A stretch of 34,869 bases of DNA, taken from NCBI GenBank assembly GCA_029560455.1, contig JAKQKW010000205.1, positions 1 to 34,869 on the forward strand, written 5' to 3'. How positions within the stretch are numbered: position 1 is the first letter of the stretch; each line of letters opens with the position of its first letter. The translations under genes and the position numbers were made by a program. The notes beneath the pieces are model-generated. The model searched no databases. It saw nothing but the letters and a program-made list of their open reading frames with translations, and was not told where the DNA came from. This stretch comes from Candidatus Rifleibacteriota bacterium (lineage in GTDB: Bacteria; Riflebacteria; Ozemobacteria; Ozemobacterales; Ozemobacteraceae). Shown here one piece after another: positions 1 to 9,112 of this stretch.

Positions 1-80
1 GAATATTTCGCTGATAAGTTAGTATGCTTTTATAAAGTTTTATAAGCCTTGAGGAATGTTTTTTGCCATTGTGCACGGAT

Positions 81-100
81 TAAGCCTGCATGCAGGTTTA
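81..100. promoter_or_regulatory. Palindrome upstream of the transport operon
   Basis: The core CCTGCATGCAGG (85-96) is a perfect 12-bp palindrome. It extends with one G:T pair to a 20-nt near-palindrome about 60 bp before the first start codon. It could be an operator for a dimeric regulator or a small hairpin in the leader. I found no convincing sigma-70 hexamers around it, so the promoter itself is not placed. Confidence 0.35.
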
Positions 101-158
101 ACAGGGATATTGCTGTTCGCCAAACTATAGAGGGCATAATAAAAGCCCCAGGGGAATC

Positions 159-452
159 ATGTTTCACGAACCTGCCGCACAAAGCGGCAAAGACCCGGCT
201 GCCTCGTTCAAGACCCTGCTAGGGGTCAAAATGTTTGTCGTTTACGCGCTTGTTTATGCCGGTTTTATCGGTATTAACGTCATCAGCCCTCTGGCCATGG
301 AAAAAGAAGTATTCTGGGGCCTGAATCTGGCCGTAGTCTACGGTTTTGGCCTGATCTTTCTGGCCCTGATAATGGCCCTGATCTACAATCAGGCCTGCAA
401 TGCCAAAGAAGCTGCTTTGATGACTTCCGGCGGCGAAAAGGCGGGTGAATGA
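159..452 (+). CDS. DUF485 family small membrane protein (symporter partner)
   Basis: This 97-aa protein has two hydrophobic segments, about residues 22-44 and 52-78, and polar ends. The segment VYGFGLIFLALIMALIY resembles the second helix of DUF485 proteins such as E. coli YjcH, which is encoded directly upstream of the acetate permease ActP. AGGGGAA sits just before the ATG. The stop overlaps the start region of the next gene, which encodes an ActP-like symporter, so the two are translationally linked. The family has no defined biochemical role. Gene order suggests an accessory or assembly subunit of the transporter. DUF4212, the small-subunit family of related transporters, is the alternative, but the C-terminal helix fits DUF485 better. 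Confidence 0.75.
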   Translation: MFHEPAAQSGKDPAASFKTLLGVKMFVVYALVYAGFIGINVISPLAMEKEVFWGLNLAVVYGFGLIFLALIMALIYNQACNAKEAALMTSGGEKAGE

Positions 453-453
453 C

Positions 454-2366
454 ATGGAAATAATGCCTGTAATCTTATTTGCCGCCTTTGTTGGTCTGGT
501 TCTTGGCCTTTCGTTCTATTTTGCCCGCCAGGCAAAGTCGGCCGCCGGTTACTATGCTGCCGGCGGCAGCATTCACTGGTTTGTCAACGGCATCGCCTTT
601 GCCGGTGACTATCTTTCAGCCGCTTCGTTTCTTGGTATCTGCGGCATGATCGCTACAGCCGGTTATGACGGGTTTCTCTACTCGATCGGCTATCTGTCCG
701 GCTGGATTGTCGCGCTGTTCGTCGTGGCCGAGCCGATGAAGCGCCTTGGCAAATACACCTTTACCGATGCCCTCGACGCCAAATTCAACTCGAAGGGTAT
801 CCAGCTCGCCGCCGCAATCAGCACAATTATAGTTTCACTTTTTTACCTGATTCCGCAGATGGTCGGCGCTGGTGTTCTCATTACGCCGCTGCTTGGTTTT
901 CCGCACTATATCGGGGTAATTCTCGTCGGCATTATCGTTATCACCATTGTCGCCACTGCCGGTATGACCTCGACTACCTACGTGCAGTTTCTCAAGGGCG
1001 GTCTGTTGATAATATTCTCGCTGATTCGGTAGTTGTAACCCTGAAACAGGGCCTGACGACTACGCCCGATCAGGGTGGGAAAAAGCCCTTCTATCAATAC
1101 CGGTCGCTCGATGCTTCTGAAGCGAACGGCAGTCTGCAGCTCAGCGATGCCTCATTTCAGGTTGCCGGTCAGCGCGAAATTGACGGCCTGACCCTGATCA
1201 AGCTGCTGAAAGATGGCAAAATCAGCTGGTGGAACCGTGAAGCTGGCTCGGCACCAGGACAGTTCATACTCCGTGAAACCCAATGGGTGATTCAGAAAGC
1301 AGATGGCACAAAAATAATCAACGGCGCGGCCGCTTCGGCTGAGAACACTCTCAGGCAGATCGGCAATCTCGAAGTCATCAGAGGCAAAACCGGTGAAGAA
1401 GCCAGAATTCCAGCAGTTGGCCCGGCAGAATTTCTTTCAGTGATCGGTCATCCCGAGTCGAAAGTCAAAACCTGGAAATCGGTTAAATTTGCTGAAGACC
1501 TTGATTCCGTCTCAGTTTATGTTTCGACTTTGATACCTGGTAACCGCATTTTGCGCCCAGGCCTTAAATTCAAGGTTGAAGGCAGTTTTCTGCAGAAACT
1601 TGATTTTGTTTCGCTGATGCTTGCCCTGTTTCTTGGCACCGCCTCGCTGCCTCACATTCTCATTCGCTATTATACGGTTCCGAGCCCGGCGGCCGCGCGC
1701 AAATCGACGATTATCGCCATTGCCGCCATCGGCGCCTTCTACGTTCTGACTCTGTATATGGGTCTTGGTGCCATGGTCAATGGCACCATCAATCTGGCCG
1801 ATAACAACATGTCGGCGCCGCTTCTGGCCAAGGCGTTCGGTACTTTTCTGTTCGCGATGATTTCGGCAATTGCCTTTGCAACTGTTCTCGGCACGGTCAG
1901 CGGCCTGATTGTCGCTGCTTCAGGTGCAGTTGCCCACGATCTGATGGACAGATATCTCGGCATGAATCTTTCAGAAGAACGCAAGGTCAGGGCCGGCAAG
2001 ATCTCGGCCTTTGCAATCGGTATCGTCAGCATTTTCCTGGGCATCATCTTTGAAGGCATGAACGTCTCATTTCTCGTAGGCTGGGCCTTCTCAGTTGCCG
2101 CGTCGGCCAATCTGCCCTCGATCATCATGCTGCTGTTCTGGAAACGCACCACCGCTGAAGGCATTATCGCTTCGATCGTGACCGGCGTTATTTCAGCCAT
2201 GGGTCTGATTCTGCTTTCACCAAGCATGTACAAGCTCTATGGTCTCGACGCTGCCACTGCCCCGGTTCCGATCGATAACCCTGGCGTATTCTCGATTCCG
2301 TTGAGCTTCGTCGCCCTGGTCGTTGTTTCGCTGCTTACCGGCAGCAAAAAGGAAGCTACAGCCTGA
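454..2366 (+). pseudogene. Sodium:solute symporter, acetate permease type (frameshifted)
   Basis: This is an inner-membrane SSS-family transporter, probably for acetate or another short carboxylate. The N-terminal part (454-1032) carries YYAAGGSIHWFVNGIAFAGDY and GMTSTTYVQFLKGG. The reading frame then stops at a TAG (1030-1032). The adjacent frame is open from about 1020 to 2366 and continues the same protein through a hydrophilic insert, LFLGTASLPHILIRYYTV and the remaining helices. One missing base near 1027 accounts for this: restoring it would give ...SLILVVVTLKQGL and a protein of about 637 residues. The long insert before the LPHIL segment matches the VC_2705-type subfamily better than classical ActP (about 550 aa). 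The start used is ATG 454; GTG 445 is also possible. Whether the shift is a real mutation or a sequencing error cannot be decided here. Confidence 0.8.
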
Positions 2367-2373
2367 TACAGTC

Positions 2374-2407
2374 GGCAGTAACCCTGACAACAGGGTTACT
2401 GCCTTTT
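2374..2407 (+). terminator. Hairpin with T-tract between symporter and sensor gene
   Basis: GGCAGTAACCCTG (2374-2386), loop ACAA, then CAGGGTTACTGCC (2391-2403) form a perfect 13-bp stem followed by TTTT. It lies 8 bp after the symporter stop and 15 bp before the next start codon. It should act as an intrinsic terminator or an attenuator, separating transporter expression from the sensor genes. Confidence 0.75.
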
Positions 2408-2421
2408 CACAGGACCTGATA

Positions 2422-4965
2422 ATGAAGAATTTTATCTTTCGCAGCATTCTGCCGACCTTTCTGACGATTCTTCTGTTCGTCTGGGCTATTTTCTTTTTTA
2501 CACTGCCGGCGCTTGAAAAGAGCGTTCTCGACCAGAAGCGCGAGATGATCAGAGAGTTGACCAACTCAGCCTGGAACATTCTCGCCAACTTCGAGCATGA
2601 TGAGCGCACCGGCGTGATGACCCGCGAACAGGCTCAGAAGCTGGCGATCGAGTCGGTGAGAAACCTGCATTACGGGCAGGGCATGAAAGATTACTTCTGG
2701 ATCAACGACATGCAGCCGCGCATGATCATTCACCCCTACCGCACCGACCTCAACGGCAAAGATCTTTCAGCAATCGAGGATTCATCGGGAAATCGCATTT
2801 TTGTTAAATTCGTCGATCTGGTAAAGCGCAGCGGTGCCGGCTATGTTGAATATCTCTGGCAGTGGAAAGACGACGCCACAAGAATTTCGCCAAAACTGTC
2901 GTATGTTAAAGGCTTCGAACCATGGGGCTGGATAATCGGCACCGGTGTCTACCTCAACGACGTGCGCCAGGAAATCGCCTCGATCAGAAACTACCTGCTT
3001 GTCATTTCGACCCTGATTCTCGTGCTGGCCTCGGCATTGCTGGCCTTTCTCGTCGCCGGCAGCTACCAGACCGAAAAGCAGCGGGAACGGGCCGAAGCCA
3101 GTCTGCGGGCGAGCGAAGAGAAATACCGCCTGCTTGTCGAGTCTGCGGGTGAGTACATGATCATGTCGCTTGGCGGTCAGAAACTTTTTGCCAACTGCAG
3201 TATGCTTGGCCTGCTCGGTTACAGTGCCGAAGAGTTTGCCCGTCTCGATATTTCGCAGGTGGTCGAGATGTCAGTCGCCGAAATCGAGAAAGGGCGATCT
3301 TTTCCGATTGCGATGATGAGCGGTGAGCTGAGCCCGATTCAGTATGAATCGTATCTTATTGGCAAAAACGGGGTCAGACACCATGTGATGATTTCGCTGT
3401 CGAGTATTCCGCAGGGCGACATGCCCGGCTTTCTCATGATCGCCTCTGAGCTTACTTCGCAGCAGGAGAGAGTAATCAGGCAGGATCGCCTTCTCGAAGA
3501 GCTGCAGCAGAGTCTGCTGTATTTTCATCAACGGGTAACCGACATGGACACGTTACCGGCGGTTATCTGCCCTGAAACCGCTTCTCTCGAAGAAATTGGC
3601 CGGCATTTTGAAAACGATGCGGTTACCGCCGTGCTGATTGGCAACGATGCCGGTTCGGTTAAGGGCGTGCTGATGCTTTCGGCATTTCTCAGGCAGCTTT
3701 TCACTGCCGGGTCTGCGGCGCCGACAACCACGCTGACCGGGCAGCTTGAGTCTGCGATAATCGTTGACGAAGATTGTCTGCTTTTCGATGTTTTTCTGCA
3801 GTATGAAAAGAATGGCTATCGGCCGGTATTCTTTCGCAATGCCGCTGGTGAACTGCGAATGATGAACTACCGCAGCTTCATTTCGCTGCAGCGGTATTCA
3901 CCAACGGTGGCACTGCGGCAGATTCAGGCGGCACCTGATAACGACAATCTGGCCAGAAGTGCCGGAATTCTGCCTGAACTGGCGCGTATTCTCATCAACA
4001 ATAAAACGGCTGTCAGTCAGGTTAACCGCCTGATCACCGATTTTGCCGATATGACGATGATACGGGCGATAGAGCTTGCTGTCAGCAGGCTTGGGCGGCC
4101 GCCGGTCGAGTTCTGTTTTCTTGTTCTCGGCAGTCAGGGTCGGCGCGAGCAGACACTGTGCACCGACCAGGACAACGCCATTCTTTACGCCGATCCGGCT
4201 TCAGGCGAAGAAGAGCGTGCCGCATCTTATTTCATGGCCCTGGGTGAAGAAGTCTGCAATCTTCTCAATCGCTGCGGTTACGCATATTGCGAAGGCAAAA
4301 TAATGGCGATGAACCCGGCCTGGTGCCAGCCACTGAAAAAATGGCAGGAACTTTTTTCTGGCTGGATAACAGCGCTTGAGGCAGAAGACCTGCTGCAGAC
4401 AAAGATTTTTTTCGATTTTCGCCCGGTTGTCACACCTTCTGCGAGGTCTGAAGGCTATGCTGTGCTTATCGATCAGCTGCAGCAGCACCTCGAAGCCGAG
4501 CTTGCCGCCAACCCGCGATTCTTTTTCCTGCTGGCGAGAAATATTCTGCAGTATGAGCCTCCGATCGGAGTTTTCGGCAATTTTATTGTCGAAAACAAAA
4601 GGCATAAAACCGATGTGCTCGACATCAAGTCGGTTATGAATCTGGTGGTCGATTTTGCCCGCATCTATGCCCTGAAACATGGCCTGAAGGAACGCAATAC
4701 ACATGAGCGGCTGAAGGCCCTGCGCGAAGCCGGCGTTTTTTCTGATCAGAGTTATTATGAGCTGAAAATTGCGCTGAGTTACCTGATGCGTATCAGACTC
4801 GACAAACAGGCCGTTTCGATCGATCAGGGGCTGTCACCTGACAATTTCGTCAGCCCCGATCTGCTGACCTCGATCGATCAGAAAATTCTCAAAGAAATAT
4901 TTGTGCAGATCAAGAACTTTCAGGTGCGTCTCAGTTACGATTTTACCGGCATGATGAGCAACTGA
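2422..4965 (+). CDS. Membrane Cache-PAS-CBS-DUF294 nucleotidyltransferase sensor
   Basis: This 847-aa signalling protein starts at ATG 2422 behind AGGA. An earlier in-frame start would read through the terminator hairpin. Domains in order: TM helix (about 9-30); extracytoplasmic single-Cache domain (about 35-185, with YFWIND, GYVEYLWQW and GWIIGTGVYLNDV); second TM helix (about 191-213); PAS (about 230-345); a weak CBS-like pair (about 370-490); GlnD/DUF294-type nucleotidyltransferase (about 530-650) with the motif GSQGRREQTLCTDQDN, whose aspartates are D582 and D584; and a C-terminal DUF294_C helical domain (about 690-840). DUF294 proteins with CBS domains often lie beside acetate-type symporters. 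Here a ligand-sensing Cache domain is fused on. It probably senses an external carboxylate and nucleotidylylates an unknown target. The catalytic motif looks intact. Confidence 0.85.
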   Translation: MKNFIFRSILPTFLTILLFVWAIFFFTLPALEKSVLDQKREMIRELTNSAWNILANFEHDERTGVMTREQAQKLAIESVRNLHYGQGMKDYFWINDMQPRMIIHPYRTDLNGKDLSAIEDSSGNRIFVKFVDLVKRSGAGYVEYLWQWKDDATRISPKLSYVKGFEPWGWIIGTGVYLNDVRQEIASIRNYLLVISTLILVLASALLAFLVAGSYQTEKQRERAEASLRASEEKYRLLVESAGEYMIMSLGGQKLFANCSMLGLLGYSAEEFARLDISQVVEMSVAEIEKGRSFPIAMMSGELSPIQYESYLIGKNGVRHHVMISLSSIPQGDMPGFLMIASELTSQQERVIRQDRLLEELQQSLLYFHQRVTDMDTLPAVICPETASLEEIGRHFENDAVTAVLIGNDAGSVKGVLMLSAFLRQLFTAGSAAPTTTLTGQLESAIIVDEDCLLFDVFLQYEKNGYRPVFFRNAAGELRMMNYRSFISLQRYSPTVALRQIQAAPDNDNLARSAGILPELARILINNKTAVSQVNRLITDFADMTMIRAIELAVSRLGRPPVEFCFLVLGSQGRREQTLCTDQDNAILYADPASGEEERAASYFMALGEEVCNLLNRCGYAYCEGKIMAMNPAWCQPLKKWQELFSGWITALEAEDLLQTKIFFDFRPVVTPSARSEGYAVLIDQLQQHLEAELAANPRFFFLLARNILQYEPPIGVFGNFIVENKRHKTDVLDIKSVMNLVVDFARIYALKHGLKERNTHERLKALREAGVFSDQSYYELKIALSYLMRIRLDKQAVSIDQGLSPDNFVSPDLLTSIDQKILKEIFVQIKNFQVRLSYDFTGMMSN

Positions 4966-4977
4966 CAGGAATAAGCG

Positions 4978-5703
4978 ATGCTACTGATAATTGGTGACGT
5001 GCATGGGCAGTTTCAGGTGATCAATGAGCAGATCATGCACGCTGAAACCCATTGCGGGTGTCATGTCGATGCCGTCATCGTGCTGGGCGACATGGGCATT
5101 TTCGTCGATACGCTGCGGCGTTTTTTTGTCGATGCGAAGCAGCGTTTTATGCGGCCGGTATATTTTGTCGACGGTAACCACGAAGAATTCTCCTGTTTTG
5201 AATCGCTGACCGAAGAATATCGCGAATTCTTTACCTGGCTGCCGCGCGGCCGGGTGACTGAAATCTGCGGCCGGCGCTTTCTGTCGCTTGGTGGCGCCTG
5301 CTATATGGATGCGCTTAATTCGCCCTGCGGTTCTGAAATTCTTGATCATGACATTGACCTGTGTCTGCGCAATCCGTCAGATACGGTCGACATGATTGTT
5401 ACCCATGATTGTCCTGCTGGTATTGGTGTTCCGGGTACTCCGGGGTTTGAATTTTATGGAACCCCCGGATTCGCCCGCAGTCAGGAACTTGTAGCGCATT
5501 TCAGACCCTGTCGCTGGTTTTTTGGGCATCATCATCGCTGGTTTCATGCATCTATTGCCGGAACCGATTTTCACGGCCTGCCTGAAAGCTGGAAAGGCTT
5601 CGGTCTGCTCGACGAAAATATGAATTATCAGAGAGTCGAAAACAGCGTCAGGCTTAAACCAGATGGCTGGCTGCGCCGTTTGCTGCGTTTTTTTGCCGGC
5701 TGA
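4978..5703 (+). CDS. Calcineurin-like metallophosphoesterase
   Basis: This 241-aa cytoplasmic phosphoesterase carries the family's metal-binding blocks in order: GDVHG (D7, H9), GDMG (D38), GNHEE (N67, H68), VTHD, and GHHHRWFH near residue 180. These ligate a di-metal centre that hydrolyses phosphomonoesters or phosphodiesters. AGGA precedes the ATG, and only 12 bp separate it from the DUF294 sensor gene, so the two are almost certainly co-transcribed. The substrate is unknown. Its pairing with a nucleotidyltransferase suggests it might remove a nucleotidyl group or degrade a nucleotide signal, but that is inference. It could also be a general Ap4A-like or protein phosphatase. Confidence 0.85.
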   Translation: MLLIIGDVHGQFQVINEQIMHAETHCGCHVDAVIVLGDMGIFVDTLRRFFVDAKQRFMRPVYFVDGNHEEFSCFESLTEEYREFFTWLPRGRVTEICGRRFLSLGGACYMDALNSPCGSEILDHDIDLCLRNPSDTVDMIVTHDCPAGIGVPGTPGFEFYGTPGFARSQELVAHFRPCRWFFGHHHRWFHASIAGTDFHGLPESWKGFGLLDENMNYQRVENSVRLKPDGWLRRLLRFFAG

Positions 5704-5718
5704 TGCCGCGAGCCCCGG

Positions 5719-8700
5719 TCAGGTAAAAATACTGTTGAGCAGGCAGCTGAGTTCGCGCAGGCTGTAGGGCTTATGAATAAATCCGCACAGGCCCTTTTCC
5801 TTCATCTGTTCTATGTCTTCTTCTTTTGAAAAGCCTGAGGCAAGAACCACCTTAACGTCAGGGCAGATACTTTTCAGCTGTTCAAAACATTCGCGGCCGT
5901 TCACTTCGGGCATGATCATGTCCAGCAGCACCAGCCTGATGTCCTGTTGATTGGCTTTGAAAGCTTCGATGCCTTCTGTTGCTGATGCTGCCGGGATGAC
6001 ATCGTAGCCGAAGTGCTTGAGAATGCCGGTTGCGGTTTCCCTGATGACTTTTTCGTCATCGATGACGAGAACGCTGCCCTTGCCATGGTGTGGGGCTTCA
6101 GTTTTGTCTTCTTCATGGCATTCAAGATTCGACAGTGGCAGGAGAATGTTGAAAACCGCGCCATTACCTGGTTCGCTGTAAACAGAAATTGCGCCGAGGT
6201 GCTGTCTGATTATGCCGAAACTTACGGCCAGCCCAAGACCGGTCCCTTTGCCTGAGGGCTTGGTGGTAAAGAAAGGTTCGAAAATGCGCGAAATATTTTC
6301 GGGACTTATACCGACGCCGGTATCGCTTACCTGAACTTTTATGTAAGGGCCGGGATCGAGCTCGTGCGCATGGGCGGCGATCTCGTCAAGCTGAATACAC
6401 GAACTGCTGAATGACAGCGTGCCGCCGTCAGGCATTGCATGGCTGGCATTTATGCCGAGGTTGATAAAAACGGTCTGCAGTTGCGAAAGATCGCCGTTGA
6501 CTACATAATTCTGAGCCTGCAGGTTCTGCTCGATTTTGACTTTTTTATCGATACTGCACTCGAGCAGTGCTATGGCCTCATGCACTGCATTGTGCACGTT
6601 TGCCGGGACTGTATTGAGCGGTTTCTGGCGGCCAAACGCCAGCAGTTTCTTTATCAATTCGGTGGCCCGGTGGGAGGAGTCGAGAATTATACTCAAAAAC
6701 TTTTTATGCCTTGGATTATCGCCGGTTTCCAGAGATAGAAGCTCGGCTGCGCCCATGATTCCACCAAGAACGTTGTTAAAATCATGGGCAATGCCGCCGG
6801 CGAGTTTGCCGATCGCATCCATTTTCTGCGCCTGCTGCAGCTGTTGCTCAAGTTTGCGTTGTTCGGTAATTTCGAAAAAAGCCGTAACAAAATGATCTGG
6901 CTTGTATTGAAATGTAAGCCCTTCATACCAGCGGTTGTTAACCGGCAGATGCTGCCTGAATCTGAAGGGTTTGCCGGTTTTGACAACCCGCCCAAAGTTC
7001 CCGATCCAGTCGAACGGGTCGTTTTCTATGCCCGGGAATGCCTGTTTAACAGTCTTGCCGCGAGGATCGACGCCGGTCAGGCTCATGTAATTTTTATTTG
7101 CATCGATGAAATAGTAATCAATCGGGTTATCCTGCTCGTCATAAAGCATACGGTGGTAGGCGACCCCAAGAGGCCCGTTTTCAAAGAGGGCGTTGAACTT
7201 CCATTCCGCTTCCTTCAGTTTCTGGTGAACCAGGTATTCTTCGGTTATGTTTCTGAAGACGACAACCATGCCTTTCAGATTGCCATTTTCATCGTGAATC
7301 AGAGAGGCCTGTTCGGCAATGTGATGCTCATCGCCATTTTTATTGATAAGTATTATGTCTTCTGAAGTGCGAAAATGTCTGGTGTTCTGCACCGCTTTTT
7401 GCACTGCCGACTTGCATCTTTCGAGGGTCGAGCCAGGGTTGACCTGATAAACTTCGCTTATGTCACGGTTCATGGCGTCTTCCTGCTTCCAGCCGGTAAT
7501 TTCTTCGGCAGCAGGATTCATGCTTTTGATTGCGCCCTTTGTATCGGTCGAAATTACTGCATCAACGATGGAATTGAGGGTTGTGCGGTGCTTTTCTTCT
7601 TCGCTTTTAATTTCTTCAAACAGCTGATCCCGGTCTTCAATTGCACATTTAATCGAGGTTACCATCGAATTCAGACAGCGCCCGAGCTTGTTTATTTCTT
7701 TAATTCTGCTCTGGGGAAGCTCAATCGCGCCGATTCCTTCAGATTCGATGCGTGCTGCCGCTGCCGCAAGCTCCTGCAATGGCCGGCTGAGACTGTTGGC
7801 AAGTCTGGATGCGAAAAATGATGAAAGGGAGAGAAGCAGGGTGAGTATCAGCAGAATTTTCCAGCGCAGGCGATAGAGCGGGCTCATCAGTTCGTCGGTG
7901 TAGACAGATGCAGCGACATACCAGTCGAGCGGTTTGAAATGAAAGACATAGGCCTTTTTCTCAAAGAGCGTGTTCTTGTCACTGCCAGGCTTCTGCCATC
8001 TGTATGAGAGCAGCCTGTCCGGCTGATCTGCTATCTGCATCAGCTGACCAAGAATCGCTTTTTCATGCTCGGGGTTTTGAAAGCCTTCCGGGCCTTTGCC
8101 TTCGTAATCAGGGTGGACGAGCATATTTAAGCTGGAATCGAAAAGAAAAAGATAACTGTTCTCAGAAATTCTGACTTTGCTGAAAGCTTTTTTAAGCTCT
8201 TTGATTATAGCTTTGATGCGCAGCTGACTGTCTGTTTCGATATCATCCATGTACATGCCGGCGCCGATAATCCAGTTCCATGGTTTGAAAAGTCTCACAT
8301 ATGAAAGCTTGGCGCTGGGTTCAGTAGTGCCTGAGGCGTTTGGTTTGGGCCAGAGGTAATCGACAACTCCTTCGCCGTTTTTGTCGCAGACATCGACAAA
8401 GGCCTTGAAGAGGTTTTCTTTGCGACCCAGGGCGTTGTTGAACAAAGGGTCGCCGCTGTCCATTCTCTGACCCTCAATTTCTGGCATTGCCGGGTGGGCG
8501 ATGACTGTGGGGTGCGGTTTTTCTGCCGTGTTTACCCAGAGATAGCCAGCACCGCCGGCATAGCGAAAATGCCTGATTCTGTGCAGAAAGCGTTGCTGAG
8601 CGGTGGTTTCGTCGAGCTGACCATTGACGATCTGCTGCTGATAACTATCAGCCATGCGACAGGTAATTTCGATGATGTTCTGCAGATTCTGCTTGCGTTC

Positions 8701-8919
8701 ATTTGTCAGTGATTCACGATGAAAAATGTAACTGTCATACTGGTTTTCGATCTGGGCTGCTGCCAGCTGCAGCATGCTTCGCGCATTGTGAAGTTCAAGT
8801 TCAACAGTGTGGCGCTCAACCTGAATCTGCTGAAATACAGAAATTGACAGCGCGGTTATGAGTACCAGCGCTGTTGTCAAAAAAAACACCCGTGCCTTGA
8901 ATGATTCCAGGATTTTCAT
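5719..8919 (-). CDS. Hybrid histidine kinase: double Cache, HAMP, two PAS, REC
   Basis: This 1066-aa membrane sensor kinase is read from ATG 8919, with AAGGT upstream. Domains in order: TM1 (about 9-29); extracytoplasmic region with two Cache modules (about 40-230 with GYLWVN, GVVDYLWP and WNWIIGAGMYMDD, and about 245-345); TM2 (about 353-371); HAMP (about 370-425); PAS (about 440-560); PAS (about 570-685); HisKA with phosphoacceptor H712 in GGIAHDFNN; HATPase with DTGVGIS, EPFFTTK and GKGTGLGL; and a receiver (about 948-1062) with phosphoacceptor D1000 and K1051-P. The first Cache module closely resembles the one in the DUF294 sensor encoded convergently next door, so both may respond to related ligands. 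It probably passes phosphate to an unlinked partner, since no DNA-binding regulator lies beside it. Confidence 0.9.
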   Translation of the reverse strand: MKILESFKARVFFLTTALVLITALSISVFQQIQVERHTVELELHNARSMLQLAAAQIENQYDSYIFHRESLTNERKQNLQNIIEITCRMADSYQQQIVNGQLDETTAQQRFLHRIRHFRYAGGAGYLWVNTAEKPHPTVIAHPAMPEIEGQRMDSGDPLFNNALGRKENLFKAFVDVCDKNGEGVVDYLWPKPNASGTTEPSAKLSYVRLFKPWNWIIGAGMYMDDIETDSQLRIKAIIKELKKAFSKVRISENSYLFLFDSSLNMLVHPDYEGKGPEGFQNPEHEKAILGQLMQIADQPDRLLSYRWQKPGSDKNTLFEKKAYVFHFKPLDWYVAASVYTDELMSPLYRLRWKILLILTLLLSLSSFFASRLANSLSRPLQELAAAAARIESEGIGAIELPQSRIKEINKLGRCLNSMVTSIKCAIEDRDQLFEEIKSEEEKHRTTLNSIVDAVISTDTKGAIKSMNPAAEEITGWKQEDAMNRDISEVYQVNPGSTLERCKSAVQKAVQNTRHFRTSEDIILINKNGDEHHIAEQASLIHDENGNLKGMVVVFRNITEEYLVHQKLKEAEWKFNALFENGPLGVAYHRMLYDEQDNPIDYYFIDANKNYMSLTGVDPRGKTVKQAFPGIENDPFDWIGNFGRVVKTGKPFRFRQHLPVNNRWYEGLTFQYKPDHFVTAFFEITEQRKLEQQLQQAQKMDAIGKLAGGIAHDFNNVLGGIMGAAELLSLETGDNPRHKKFLSIILDSSHRATELIKKLLAFGRQKPLNTVPANVHNAVHEAIALLECSIDKKVKIEQNLQAQNYVVNGDLSQLQTVFINLGINASHAMPDGGTLSFSSSCIQLDEIAAHAHELDPGPYIKVQVSDTGVGISPENISRIFEPFFTTKPSGKGTGLGLAVSFGIIRQHLGAISVYSEPGNGAVFNILLPLSNLECHEEDKTEAPHHGKGSVLVIDDEKVIRETATGILKHFGYDVIPAASATEGIEAFKANQQDIRLVLLDMIMPEVNGRECFEQLKSICPDVKVVLASGFSKEEDIEQMKEKGLCGFIHKPYSLRELSCLLNSIFT

Positions 8920-9077
8920 TGTACCTTGTCTGGCTAAAGTTTATTATGCAGATTCGGTAGACAGCTGTTATCAATGACTCCTCGACGAATATGTCTTTAC
9001 TCTACTTTGAATTATAAGGTTTTTTGTGCAATTACACCATGACCATGTGTGAAATTAATAAGACAGTAAGTGTTTAA

Positions 9078-9106
9078 TTGACAGGTGTCTAAAAAATGAT
9101 TATATT
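9078..9106 (+). promoter_or_regulatory. Sigma-70-type promoter of the MerR-VIT/VWA operon
   Basis: TTGACA (9078-9083), a 17-bp spacer and TATATT (9101-9106) make a near-consensus promoter. The -10 box ends only 6 bp before the ATG at 9113, so transcription should begin at or next to the start codon. The -35 overlaps a small palindrome, GACAGGTGTC, and a related GACAG...GTGT copy lies just upstream (9062-9073). These could be autoregulatory sites. Confidence 0.75.
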
Positions 9107-9112
9107 CTGGTT

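Noticed and set aside
1015..1040. Programmed ribosomal frameshift in the symporter
   Set aside because: No slippery heptamer of the X-XXY-YYZ type, and no stimulatory hairpin seen just downstream. A one-base deletion is simpler.
6784..7365. 193-codon plus-strand frame opposite the hybrid kinase
   Set aside because: The opposite strand encodes clear PAS and kinase motifs; this is an antisense shadow.
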